In this document: positions 43,573 through 55,320 of the stretch, piece after piece
Layout: each line of letters starts with the position of its first letter
Position numbering within the stretch: position 1 is the stretch's first letter
Source of the DNA: Caprella mutica
Lineage: Eukaryota > Arthropoda > Malacostraca > Amphipoda > Caprellidae
NCBI GenBank assembly: GCA_947561585.1
Contig: CANNZV010000424.1
Location: 202,957-266,956 of the forward strand
Direction: 5' to 3'
DNA: 64,000 nt
Translations under genes and position numbers: made by a program
Notes under the pieces: generated by a model
What the model saw: the letters and a program-made list of their open reading frames with translations, nothing else
What the model was told of the DNA's origin: nothing
Databases searched by the model: none

Positions 43573-45740
43573 ATGAATATTCGATCAATGCAAAATAAGT
43601 TTGATGAGCTTACTATCATGTTGGGGATACTTAAATGCGGTTTTGACTTGATATGTATTGATCAGTATCACAGAGACTTGGATCAATGCTGATGAGCACC
43701 ATAATATGATGCACATTGAAGGATTTTCACCATTCCATCTCACCAGATTGATAAGAGGCGGAGGGGTACACGGAAAACTGCCAGGCGGAAAACTGTCAGG
43801 CGGAAAACTGCTGAAGCGGAAAACTGCCAGTCACTTATTGTCAATTTAATCAGTTTAGTCAATAATGACATTTGATTTAAAAAAAAGCTGTTCGCCTTTC
43901 GTTAAGGAGTTAAAGGGAAATTTATTTTTACAAAATAAAAATAATAGTTAAATATACACAAATTGATTAGAAAAATATATAAAATACATAATTAGATAAA
44001 TATTACAGAAATTAATCAATTACAATATAGAAATTGAAAATATAACCTTTCTTAGAAAATACAGAGGAATAATTGTAATAGGGACAGAGTTCAATATCAT
44101 TGTTTACACAATGCGTCTTTACATTATCAGTTCATAATTCGGGTTTAGTGTCTAATTATTTGTTTTTGTGTTTACAATTTTAGAATTTAATTCAATGGTT
44201 TTAATGTGGCAATGGAGTATGAATAGGTGTTAACCACATTGAACCAATCTAACCATCATAAAAACACCATCATAAAAACACATAATTAACATGTGGTTAT
44301 GCCATACTTATAACAGGTGTTTACCAAGTGTTAATTACCACATTCATAGCAAAATGTTAAATGCCATACTTATAACATATTGTAACCACATATAATTTAC
44401 CATATTACCACGTAAAACCACATGTAATAAATATGTTATCCATTTCCAACAACATGTAATAAATATGTTATCCATTTCCAAAATCATGTATGGTATACAC
44501 ATGATTTAAATGTGTAAGTGCCACATGGTATACACAATACACATGGATCTGTTTGTAGGGAAGCTTAATATTCATTTGTACTCACAATAAAAAAACTTTG
44601 ATCGATGTTCGTGAAATAATTAGAATTTGTAACCCAACATCAATGATTATTAAACTGCTATTACTTACCTAATTCTTTTACAACTTCACTCGATCGAATT
44701 GATTGCATATTAATTAATAATACTTTTTACATATAAATGAAAATAGTTAAAATGAATTGGTTGTGTTATTGATATGGATAATAAAAATGTAAATGTAATA
44801 ACTATTTTACATACTTATAAGTAGATTTAACATTCACTTAATTTATTGTATAATTTAAAATTATGTTATTGTGAGAATATCTAATGATCTAGTATTCACA
44901 AATCAGTACACAGGGTTTAACGTTTGCTTCGGAACCGAAGACTATATTGCTGACGTCAATAGGAAATTAAAAACAAGAGACTATAAACGTAACTGAACAT
45001 GTTTTTAAAATTCATGTAACTTGGAAAATAGGTTAAAATAGTAATTATAAAATCTTTATGTGTACTGAAGTTTGGTTTACTGAGTGTTTAATAAAATAAA
45101 TTAGTTGAAATATTATATTTCTTTTAATATTATTTAAGTATTCCAATATCTATGTAGTTATTACTGTTAAAATGAATGTCCCCTTAACCTCTCAAAGAAG
45201 GACTAACGCCATTTTGTTTTTAATTAAAATTTGTTTATAACTAAAGAATATTTCAGAAAGTAAAAAAATATACATGTATTGCCAATAAGTGACTGGCAGT
45301 TTTCTGCCTGGTAGTTTTCCGTTCTGCAGTTTTCCGCCTGGCAGTTTACCGGACACCGGCGGAGGTGTTAGTTTGGACATCAGAGAGAATATCAATTTTA
45401 AGAAAATTGACCACCTACGTTTATGTCTTGAGTATATCGGGTGTTTATTTATCGAATGCCAAGTCGGAAGTGTATGTTTTGTATGTGGCGGGATTTATAG
45501 ACCTCCTAATGGTAATGTCTGTATTTTTTTAGAGAAGATGGAAGAAATTATTATATCTCTGCCAAATTGCACGGAATATATTATATATGGCGATTTCAAT
45601 TTGGATTTAATGAATGTTGGGATCACCTCATGTTCTTTAGACTTTGTGATTATGATGAACGCAAATTCTCCCCTACCTATGATAACAAAGCCTATTTGGA
45701 TTGACAGCGATTGCGGTACGACTATTGATAATATTTAAAA
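43573..45740 (+). pseudogene. LINE endonuclease domain, split by element C2
   Basis: Before the insert the reading is MNIRSMQNKFDELTIML, then FDLICITETWINADEH, including the TETW motif with the catalytic Glu of AP-type endonucleases. After the insert it is GGGVSLDIRENINF, CGGIYRPPNGN and YIIYGDFNLDLMNVG, where YRPP and GDFN are hallmark motifs. Removing C2 and one copy of its 8-bp duplication restores RGGGVSLDIR in frame. The enzyme nicks target DNA to prime reverse transcription. Confidence 0.85.
43765..45357. mobile_element. DNA element C, copy 2, inside the LINE
   Basis: The ends GGTACACGGAAAACTGCCAG and (reversed) GGTGTCCGGTAAACTGCCAG are flanked by a perfect 8-bp duplication GGCGGAGG (43757-43764 and 45358-45365). 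The element is inverted relative to copy 1 (15128-16228). It is longer by about 490 bp, partly from extra sequence at about 44190-44565 rich in ACATGTGG and CCATAC motifs. An 8-bp duplication fits hAT, P or similar superfamilies. No transposase is encoded. Confidence 0.88.
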
Positions 45741-46249
45741 ATGCAAACCTGAAGAGATAGTATCTAGAAAAAATATTGTGTAGTATATCTGATCACCTTC
45801 CAAACTTTGTCATTCATTGGAATTTTATACCACAGAGTATGTTGATCAATACGATAACATATACCTATAGGATTATAGATATTTCGTTCCGTAATCTTTA
45901 CTTTACTTTGTTTATGAATGATTTTTCGGATTTTGTTAATTCCTCTGATGTTAATGGGTAACAGCTTCAACAGAAAGCTGTTTGGAGTAATTATGAGTTA
46001 TTATCACAAATACTGACCAATTTGATATACCTAAATCTAAGTCGTATAAATCGAAAATGAAAACTTGGATTACAGTTTATGTTCTCAATTATATAAAGAA
46101 GCGTCAAAATACTATATGTTACTTAAAGAGGATTGAGATCTAGGACTGTTTTCAATAGAATCAAGAATTATATTACGAGTAAGATTAGAACTGAGACGAA
46201 AAATTATTATGAATCTAATTTAATCAAAGTAAAGATTATATTGGAAATG

Positions 46250-47330
46250 TGTGGAACGTTATTAAATATCTCATTAGGCCTGGCTATGGTAGGAAATACA
46301 CTGTGATTGAGAAGTTCATAGATAATAACCCTGAAATTAGTGATCCGCAAGATATGGCTAATGCATTTAACACAGATTATTCTGTAGTTGGTAGACGAAT
46401 AGCTGAAACGCTTGTAAATGTACCTGATTTTTTAACTGTTATCTGACTGGTGATAATTCTAGACCATTCTTCTTCCAAAAGACTTCACCATATATGATCA
46501 ACAAAAAAAAATCTCGCCTAACAGTAATTGTCATGTCCAAAACACTTATAGACAGCAGCTGTACTCAAGTATATTGGTGATAATGTTAGCCCAATCTTAA
46601 GTATTTTGATAAATAAATCTGCAGAGAGTGGATTATTTTCTGATTCTCTTAAATGTGCACGAATGGTTCCCATATTCAAAAGTGGAGCGAAAACAAATAA
46701 TGAAAATTACATACCAGAGTTACTTTGAGAAGAAGAATCTGTTCAATCATGACCAGTTTTTTTTTCAGAGAAGATAGGTTGACCACACAGTCTTGTATTA
46801 CGTTGTTTCATTTTATTTATGAGAACTTAGACCAAGGTAGATATTTTCATCCGATATTACTTGATTTTCAGAAAGCTTTTGATTGTGTTGATATCGCTAT
46901 ATTATTGACGAAATTGAATCACTATGGGTATTAGGGGAGTGGTGTAAGACTGGTTTCGATCTTACTCATCGAATAAATTGAAATATAAACAGATAAGGTG
47001 GTGTCAAATCATCTAACCTTATTCAAACTCATGGCTTGCCACAAGGATCTATTTTAGGCCCATTGTTATTTCTTTTTTTCATAAACGATTTCTCTTCTTC
47101 GTCTGTAAAATTTGAATTCAATCTATTTACGGATGACAGTATTCTTTCTTATAATTTCAAACGAAGTGAAGAAGATTCCATTCATATAACAATAAATGAA
47201 AAGTTTGAACTTGTCAATCGATGGCTGTCATCCAAGAGAATTCTCCTTAACGTAGAAATGACTATAAGTATATACTTTTTTCTTGTCGTAATTAGACTTC
47301 TATTTCTCCTATTGAAATAGGAGATGATGT
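46250..47330 (+). pseudogene. LINE reverse transcriptase domain
   Basis: Readable blocks are DPQDMANAFNTDYSVVG, ARMVPIFKSGAKTNNENY, LLDFQKAFDCVDIAILLTKL (first catalytic Asp region), GLPQGSILGPLLFLFFINDF and LFTDDSILSYNFK, where the TDD replaces the usual YADD or FADD. The block order and PQGSxLGPLLFxxYINDL motif are those of jockey/CR1-type LINE reverse transcriptase. Frameshifts lie between blocks. Confidence 0.85.
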
Positions 47331-47479
47331 AATTGCTCAGGTAGACTGCACGAAGTTTTGGGGGGCTTTCTTGTACGATAACTTGAAATTTTCTCAACAT
47401 GTACAGTTGTACACTTGTTCAGCATATCTCAAATAATATTTCCAAATTAACTGGTAGTCTGAATAAACTCAAAATATTT

Positions 47480-47850
47480 CTTCCACGTAATATCATGGTT
47501 ATTCATTAATGTGTATTATTCTCTTGTTCATCCTTCTATAATGTATGGTGTTGAGCCATGGTATGGTTATTCCTCTTATTTGGGAAATAGGGTAATCGTT
47601 TTACAGAAGACAAATTTGGATGTATTTGTAACCTAAGATATTATGACCAAACAGATGATAATTGAAAAAATATATATAATTAGAAACTATTCACATAAAA
47701 CTAATCACAGCTATGTAACGGCTTACTCTTCTGTGCACTCAGTTGATAATAGAAATAACAATGTACTTCCTAGGTTTGCCGTGTGATATGAAGCGATTGA
47801 CAACTCTTGAAGCTTTCAAGAGAAGATGGCGGATTATGTATTCGGAGTGA
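47480..47850 (+). pseudogene. LINE protein C-terminal tail
   Basis: Readable parts include HPSIMYGVEPWYGYSSYLG, NYSHKTNHSYVTAYSSVHSV and, after a frame change, KRLTTLEAFKRRW. These match the typical end of the LINE protein, in which a short tail follows the reverse transcriptase thumb. Confidence 0.65.
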
Positions 47851-48506
47851 TCGTGCAATAGTTATCATTTTCACTTTCATTTCCTCCTTTTTCTTAACCT
47901 TATTGCATCAGTATCTATATTTTTTACTTATTTTCTTTCTTTCTTTCAGGTTTCAAGTTTTCAAAAAGAAAGATATCTATTCATCGTCAGGAAAAAGAAG
48001 TGAAAACATGGACACAATAATGAATTTTATAACCAACTGATGTATTTTAGATACCTTCTTTCAATATGAACTCTCTATCTTATAGTCCTTAACTTACAAT
48101 TTATTTTATGGTTTATCTATTTCTTTTCAAATTTGGAAACGAAAATGTAAATTTTTTCTAGTACTTCGTTGCTTGTTGACAAATTTTCTCTAGATTTTTT
48201 TCTATATCTATTAAAGAGAATAGAGTTATACGATTATAACTAGGGCTGGAACAATATGCTTTTTATGCTTTAAAATATGCTTTTTATGCTCCAAAGTAAG
48301 CTTATTATGCTCTAAAATTTGCTTTTTATGCTTTAAAATATGCTTTTTATGCCTAATATTCTTTTTTTTATTTAATCAATTTCAACCAGGGAAATGATTA
48401 TTGTTACAATTTTTTTTTTAATTCAAATACTGTGTTTTTTGGTTTTCATATGTTGCAAGATTGACGATCTCTTCTCATCAGAAACCTGAAAAAAATTATA
48501 GCTATA

Positions 48507-49686
48507 CAGGGTGTCCCAAAAAAACAATACCCAAATTTCGATGGCTATAAATCAAAAACTAATAAACTTACAAATTATTGGTAAATCACATTTTGTTCCT
48601 TAACCTTTTTTCTATCTTCTCAAAAAAATTAAGATGAATCGATTCAACTGTTTTCTTCAAGAAGTATTTTTAGTAACCGATCCTAAAAATCTGTTTACGC
48701 ACTTTCAGTAAAATACTTATTTCATAGTTCGAATTGTTCAAGTAGCACTTAAAGAAAATTTGCAAATCACTGCTGCAAAAAGTGGTTAGATATACTAAAT
48801 TTATATTCAATAAAATTGTAACTTGGGATTTGAAGTGACATCCTTACAAGATGCACGAGCGAAACAAACACCTCGATACCGATCTTCCTTTGCTGCTGAA
48901 TTTTGCTCAATGTTATTTGCAAAGAAATTTCTGGTTTGTGGACGATATTGTGATTGGCAATGAGACCGCTTTTCAATTGGATTGCAAAATAAATAGGCAT
49001 AATGTTCGTACATATGCACCGATGAGCCAACTCCTACATTCAACTTTAACGTAGGAATTTAATGAGATAAATTATCTGTGCAGATGGGACAATGTCCTTG
49101 TAGCCGGTCCTTATTCAAAAAAAATTAAATGGAATTGAATACCTCGATCCTCTATATTACAGGATCGTTCAAAGACTTCAAGAAACACATACTAGAAAGA
49201 GAATTAATCGAACCTGGTGGGTTCAGGACGGTGCTCCTGAGCACAAAACTATTGCTGTAAGGAAAATCTGAATGTGCAATTCGGCAATAGGCATTATCGC
49301 CTTGAATCATCGAAACGATTGGCCTGCCAGATCGTCTGAAATGATTAATAGGTGGATAAGTTTGATTTTTTATTTCAGTGACATTTTAATAAACGTTTTT
49401 TTATTGTTATAATAATATTGTTATTACTAAAGTATTGGAATAAACTGTTGAAAGTTATTAACAACAATGTTTCAATATCTTAAAGAAAAGTCTTAAACAG
49501 GTTTTTGGTATCGGTCGCTAAAAATACAACTCAAAGAAAACAATTGAATCAATCCACCAAAAATTTTGTACAGAGATAGAACAAATGTTGAGAAACAAAA
49601 TGTGTTATGCGAATTTTTAGTAAGATAAAAAGTTTTTGAATTACAGTCCTTGAAATTTGGGTATCTGTTTTCTTTGGGACACCCTG
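48507..49686 (+). mobile_element. mariner-type transposon inside the hAT element
   Basis: The ends CAGGGTGTCCCAAA and (reversed) CAGGGTGTCCCAAAG are flanked by TA at 48505-48506 and 49687-49688. The length of 1180 bp is normal. The ends differ from those of the other mariner (9395-10600), so this is a separate family. Confidence 0.93.
48851..49360 (+). pseudogene. mariner transposase relic
   Basis: The reading FWFVDDIVIGNETAFQLDCK holds the first catalytic Asp block, followed by INRHNVRTYAPMSQ. After frame changes, TWWVQDGAPEHKTIAVR gives the second Asp block, and WPARSSEM is the degraded start of the third. The N-terminal DNA-binding part is not readable. The gene is dead. Confidence 0.85.
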
Positions 49687-50387
49687 TATAATTATTGTCA
49701 AGAGCCAAGAGCACTAGTTTTAGTTTGAAAAAGGATTCTTCTATATAAACTATGGAGGATATCATTTAAGAAAAAAATAAAATGTTAATATTTGTGAATA
49801 GAGCATATGCTCAATACAAACTGATAATGCTAATGAGAAACATAATTTCTCTATACAAGTAAAATTTTAATTTATTTTAGAATATACAAGGTTCTAGTGA
49901 TAAGAGTCGTTTGTATACTATTCTTACTCTCAAGCTTCAAAATTTGCATTTCATATCTCCATCAACCTCTTCCAAATCTGTAAAGTCAAAGAGCAATCTT
50001 GCTCGAAGTTGGACTTTCTCAATTTTAGGCATGGTGTCAATGTTGTTTGCGAAATGTAGTAATACAAGAATTATTCCAAAAATACACATTTGATCCATGT
50101 TTTCAGTAAAATATTATCCATACATTTGTAATTGAAAATTTTGTATAACTTTTATTTATCAACCACCTCTCTGTGGATAAAAGAATATTCTTTTTGGAAA
50201 AAGAATATGCTTTATTATATGAGCATATTCTTTTCGGAAAAAGAATATGCTTTATTTTCTGAGAATATTCTTTTTGCAAATTGAATATGCTTTATTTTAT
50301 GAGCATAAAAAAATATGCTCTAACGATAAATATGCTCAATAATATTCTTTTATGCTTAAAGCTTATTGTCCAAGCCCTAATTATAAC

Positions 50388-51291
50388 TATCAGTATAACA
50401 TCACGTAATAAACTTACAATTTAACTAGGATTATTAATTTACTTAATCCACTAACCTCTTAAATTTCAAAGATTTAGATAAGATTAAACCATTTGTTAAT
50501 CGCTATAGCTATGAATCTATTACCTTTCAATTTATTTTTCTTTTTAAAATTTTTACGTTTCTTTTCAGATATCTTCAATTCTTCATGATGTAAAAAATAT
50601 TATTTTCAATTTGTTATGTATTGATGATAAGTGTCATTTGGTTCATATTGGTGCCCTCTTGATTTTATGTGTCCTTTTGTTCATATGTATGACCATGTTA
50701 CGAAATGTCCTACTTTTCCAATGTATTTTGTTATTTCCAAATTTCCCTCGTATTTAAATGATTTTCGTATAATTAAATTAAAAATGATAGAAATACACAT
50801 GTTTACGATATCAGTGATTGTTCATTCGTTTGATGAATATAAATCTTTTCAGCGTTTCCTGATACTGCAATTAAATTGTCATTAGTGACAAATCACACTT
50901 GACTAGATCTGACAAAAAGCAAAAGATCTTTTGCGAACTTCATATCAATTATATTAAAAATAGGTCAGGCTGCAATATGCTCTAATTGAAAACAATATTC
51001 ATTAATGAATGTATTGCAAGAATTATTATATTATTATGTTTTCGAGATTGCTTAATTAAGTTTAAAGTGCAGATTGGATAGAAAAAAAATAGTAATTGGA
51101 AGAAGTTTAAAAAAAAAATCGATTACAATCTTCAATTTTTTTTATATATATAAGCATTAACACATTTACAGTTGAATGTAAATTTATTTATTATTTTTAA
51201 CTGTTTATGTCAACTCTTATTTTCGTAATTTAATTTGGGGTAGGCTTAATTTCTATTTTTTTAAATTGTATGCTATCATAAAATGAAATAA
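50388..51291. other. AT-rich stretch, no gene recognised
   Basis: A plus-strand frame of 84 codons at 50631-50885 has no recognisable domain. Sequence just after the hAT element resembles ordinary AT-rich background. Confidence 0.4.
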
Positions 51292-51295
51292 TTAA

Positions 51296-52526
51296 GAGGA
51301 CCGAACTTGGGAAAATCTCATAATTTAATCATTATTTTAAATTCCGTAAATAGCTACTTAGTACCCTTCGAGATGTTCGTGGGAAATATCAAAGCTCTAG
51401 AGTCACTATAACCCTCTGGGGGGAGAGAGAAAGGGAAGGATTTGGGACGCGGAATAGGCATTAAACCCACCTTATCAGCCACTAATAATTCGTAATAATT
51501 ATTTATCTCGCTATATCTGGTATAATTCTAACTTCTCAGACCAAACACAATGGTTATTGGCTGCAATACCCATCAGTGGTATTCGATATCTCATAAGGGG
51601 AAGATACATTTTTGAAGCTACGGTAATTTTTTTTTGTTTTGTTTTTACATGGAACTCTCTAGAGCTGTAGGAGCTTGTTTTTTTGATTTTCGAATGTATT
51701 TTCGTAATATTAAATTTTGAAAAAACAACAAAAATTATTATTGTTTTCATGAAAAATTTATTATTTTTGAAAACCCAAAAAAATATATCATGGTTTTTGA
51801 AAACTTTTTTATAAATGAAGCTACGGTTGTAAAATTGAATTTCTTTCGATTTTGTTTGTGGCAATTTTTCGATTCGACCCATAGAAAACGAGTTATTCGA
51901 ATTTCGAACGGATTTCAACCCTTTTCCGTAATGCTCAAATCTTCATTTTGGTTGAAGCTACGGGATTACAGTTTTTTGCATTCGAATCACCAGGAAATTA
52001 TCTAGAACCAAATCTGAGTTTTGTTCGAATTTCAAATTATTTAGAAAAATATCAAATTTAAGAAAAAAAGTTTATTTTTTAATATTTTGAAAAAAAAATT
52101 TGAAATTCGAACAAAACTTACTTTCAGTTCTCGATAATTTTTTGGAGATTTGAATGCAAAAACTGCAATGCCGTAGCTTCAACCAAAATAAAGCCTTAGA
52201 TGTCTGAATACCAAAATTTGTAGCTATTTTGAAATGCCTCAAAATGACATTCGAAGTTATCGGTGGACCGATCATGTTTTTTGAAAAAATAATTTATTGA
52301 GTAAGGTACGGTTCTGAAACTTCGCATTTTTATATAAAATTCAATTCCCTGTTGTTTTTGTTTAGGGCATTTTTTCGATTAGATCCATAGAAAACGAGTT
52401 ATTCGAACTAACAGAGCGCTCTAGAATTATGATTTTTAGTACAATCATTTATAGGGTTGTTAGGTACCTATTTATGAAATAAAAAATAAATGATACAATT
52501 TAGAGATTTTTCCATTGTCGGTCCCC
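51296..52526. mobile_element. DNA element F, copy 1, with central hairpin
   Basis: TTAA flanks (51292-51295 and 52527-52530) enclose ends GAGGACCGAACTTGGG and (reversed) GGGGACCGACAATGG. The middle (about 51950-52190) is an imperfect palindrome with TTGAAGCTACGG on one side and CCGTAGCTTCAA on the other. CATAGAAAACGAGTTATTCG occurs twice as a direct repeat. Copy 2 is at 62425-63295. No ORF of note. Confidence 0.75.
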
Positions 52527-52530
52527 TTAA

Positions 52531-53860
52531 GTTAACATCTAAATACGAGATATATTCAAGTTATCGGACAGTACAACACATTCGATTATAAGAGAAAAAC
52601 CCTGTATTTTAGTTGATATTATAATTATTGTTATTTAAATTTGACATGAAAATACATTTAGTTATAAATATTTAAATAAAAAAATTGGATGTTTTCTTCT
52701 TAAATATCTTCGGATCAGAAGTTTCCTGTAATTATTATCATAAAATAGAATGGTATTTGACTAATAATTCATTGAGTAGATACGAGTTTCTTCTACACAA
52801 TGAATGTACTTTGATAGTAATAACCCATCATAGTTATAATAAATAAGGCTGTGACAATTAACATTTAAAATCATAGATCTTAATAATATAATAGACGAAA
52901 TGAAATAGTATCGAATACTATATAGTATATACTACTGGTTTACAACTATTCAATGCTGATAATAAACATGTGATAACTGGTTAGTAACATTAACAATCTA
53001 ATTCATTCTTCAATAGATATACAATTTTCACAAATTGCAATCCAATTTAGGTCACAACGTTAAAAGAAATTATCTTGACGCCATTTCCTGCCTTTTCTTC
53101 TAATATTTCTGAAACAGTTTAGTAGATTGTTCAGTCCACAAAATTAGATCTCTCATTGGAAGTTCCTTGAAGATCTCCATTCTGTTGAAACATTTCTCTG
53201 CTTTCTGACAAACTGTGCCCAATTTGGAGCTCTTTGCCCTTTACTAAGAGTGTACTGCTAAATGTTGAGAATAAATTAAAAAATTCCGTTATTATGTAAG
53301 TATTTCATTTTCATCTAATGTATATTTATATGTGTATTGTGTATATAACTAATATTATAGACTGATAAAAAGAGGAAATATTAGCTTCAACTGAGAAATA
53401 TATTTCTAATATTTGGTTGTTTTAACTCTTCACAGAGCACTTTATTTCCAACTACTGGATGTGGTTTCATCCCTTCACTTTGCACTTTATTTTATGAAGA
53501 GTGCAGAGCAATTCACTAGTGGATACAACCCGTACATTAGTTACGCTCCGAATAACAAAACTTTAGATTGAAAAATTTCAAAATAATCAGAAAAAATCAA
53601 ATCAACTCTTTCTAATTAAAATTCAAAATTTTCCCGAAATTCGAAATTTTACATGAATTCAAAATTACCTCCAACATTCAATATTTTCAAAAAATTCGAA
53701 ATTTCATAAAATTTAAAATTTCTTGAAAATTGATCCAAAAAACTCAAAATTTTCCCAAACTCAAATACAAGAAAACAAAAACTAAATATTTGCATGAATA
53801 TACGAAAAACTCGAATTTTTGCATAAAACTAAAAATATTATAAAACTCAGACTACTGAAT
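52531..53860. other. AT-rich stretch with degenerate AAATTC repeats
   Basis: At 52552-52600 there is a half copy of MITE family M (TTATCGGACAGTACAACACA). At 53395-53530 an inverted pair, AACTCTTCACAGAGCACTTT and a reversed partner, suggests a small palindromic repeat. At 53570-53830 many degenerate AAAATTCGAAATTT-type units recur. No gene recognised. Confidence 0.45.
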
Positions 53861-53864
53861 TAGG

Positions 53865-53905
53865 CCAATAATATAAAAGCAGTTTCACCATCGCGGTGTC
53901 ATTGC
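53865..53905 (+). promoter_or_regulatory. Candidate core promoter (CCAAT, TATA, initiator)
   Basis: CCAAT at 53865-53869, TATAAAAG at 53872-53879 and an initiator-like TCATT with its A at 53901, 29 bases from the start of the TATA box. This is the spacing of animal TATA/Inr promoters. AT-rich DNA produces TATA-like words by chance, so this is only a candidate. The GC-richer island with a small frame follows at once. Confidence 0.25.
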
Positions 53906-53942
53906 TCTGTTTACGCATCTTCAATTAATCACGGTTAAATGA

Positions 53943-54068
53943 ATGAAAAAGAAAATTTGCAAGGTATACTGTCGAATTGCTAACGCCTTGGCAGTCTCCG
54001 TTGCTACGGTGCTAAGCGGTGGTACCGCATCTGGACGCGTTACAACCGCCGTGCTAGCAATGCTTTGA
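53943..54068 (+). CDS. Small open frame in GC-richer island, doubtful
   Basis: The 41-residue frame starts MKKKICKVYCRIANALAV, with a basic N-terminus followed by an Ala/Val/Thr-rich stretch that could be a signal or membrane segment. It ends TAVLAML before TGA. An out-of-frame ATG lies four bases upstream. The segment has clearly higher GC than its surroundings. The minus strand is also open here (SIASTAVVTRPDAVPPLS). It could be a genuine small gene, an exon, a fragment of an unrecognised element or chance. Confidence 0.2.
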   Translation: MKKKICKVYCRIANALAVSVATVLSGGTASGRVTTAVLAML

Positions 54069-54180
54069 AACGTATACTGGGCAGTTTCACAGCGGCAGCC
54101 AAAGTATAAGAACATACACAGATCAGTAAAGTAGTAGGAGATATCCCAATACAACTAATCATGGCTTACTGAATAATTAA

Positions 54181-54759
54181 AGGTTCCCTCCATGCAAAGA
54201 TTTTTATTGCTTTATTCAACGAGGCTAATGCTTCTTATCATTTTGCTGCAAACCGCATCGAATTTTGTAGCATATTTTTAATTTTATATGCTTTTAAAAA
54301 AAAATTTAATCAAAACTCTACAAAACCTATTTTACTCCCGACTTACTAATTTAAGAAATTTTCAGCTTGAAAAAAAAGAATGTACACCATTTGTTTTGAT
54401 TGTCAACTAGGTATTAGGTTTAATAAATCCATTTAATATTCGTGTAAAGGTATAAAATCTAATGAAATTATAATAGAAACGTTTATATACGTTAGGAAAC
54501 AATTAATATCTAAGATAATTCAGATAAAGGCCGAAAAAACATGGTTTGTTTATAACAAAGAGTGTACAATCTACTTCTTGAGCATCAGATTATTGATTCG
54601 CTCAATTGTTGCTTACAGAGTATTAAAAAACTTTATAAACAAATTATATAATATACACTGAGCCGAATTGTATGCGGTTTGCAGAATAATGATCGTAGAC
54701 CATAGTTCTATTATATTATGTTATAAACTCATTATTTTCCCGGAGTTTGGAGAGGACCT
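54181..54759. mobile_element. DNA element G, copy 2
   Basis: TTAA flanks (54177-54180, 54760-54763) enclose inverted ends AGGTTCCCTCCA and (reversed) AGGTCCTCTCCA. It is inverted relative to copy 1 at the window start. 579 bp, no coding capacity. TTAA duplication suggests a piggyBac-type or similar transposase in trans. Confidence 0.8.
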
Positions 54760-54894
54760 TTAAGTAAGCCATGAGCTAATATATAACAAAATATGGATAT
54801 CTTTTTTTTATATATAATTCTTTAAATAAATATATTTCTACGTACATAATATTTTATATACTTATATGTATTCATTTTTATAAAGTTTTATTTC

Positions 54895-55116
54895 GGGTTA
54901 GTTACGAATTATCGGTCATTGCTACATCTTCGATCACATGAGAAAACTATATAAAAATTAATATTATCACACAGTGCGTCTCTAATAATTCTACAAACAC
55001 GGGTTTGCAGAATTATTAGATATAACTGTGTATTGTGTGCAATAATAATAGTTTTTATATAGTATTTTCTGATGTGACCAAAGCTGTAGTACTTACTAAT
55101 AATTCGTAACTCAACC
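54895..55116. mobile_element. Palindromic MITE, family M
   Basis: Nearly the whole 220 bp is a palindrome: GGGTTAGTTACGAATTATCG to AATAATTCGTAACTCAACC, with CAGAATTATTAGATATAACT and its partner at the centre. The signature TATCGGTCATTGCTACATC matches the M family. Confidence 0.75.
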
Positions 55117-55184
55117 TACATACATATTTTTTTACATAGTTACTTATTTTTAGATATAATTTAAAATTGTTTATATTTTTTCGG

Positions 55185-55320
55185 AGCAAGTAAAGATAAC
55201 GGACCAAGTAAAGTTATCGGACCAGAAATGAAGCTGATAAAAATAACGGACCTGAAATTATGCTAGTAAAGATAACATACCAAAAAATAAGCTGGTGAAG
55301 ATAATGGACCAGAATGCATC
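55185..55320. repeat. Short tandem repeat, ~34-bp unit, four copies
   Basis: Imperfect units share AAAGATAACGGACCA and AGAAATGAAGCTG. No function seen. Confidence 0.6.

Larger units (their letters stand above)
41835..48045 (+). mobile_element. Decayed LINE (jockey/CR1-like), interrupted by C2
   Basis: The parts appear in LINE order: an ORF1-like region (41992-42360 and on), endonuclease (43573-45740, split by element C2), reverse transcriptase (46250-47330) and a C-terminal tail (47480-47850). Many frameshifts and stops make it inactive. Total length without C2 is about 4.6 kb. The tail KRLTTLEAFKRRW matches the conserved LP-KRLxTLxxFKRRL end of such LINEs. No poly(A) or clear target duplication was found. 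Confidence 0.8.
48241..50379. mobile_element. hAT-type element with perfect target duplication
   Basis: Inverted ends TAGGGCTGGAACAATATGC and (reversed) TAGGGCTTGGACAATAAGC are flanked by a perfect 8-bp duplication ATTATAAC (48233-48240 and 50380-50387). TATGCTTT-type motifs are repeated over 100 bp or more at both ends. The interior is taken up largely by a mariner (48507-49686). I found no certain hAT transposase part. Confidence 0.9.
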
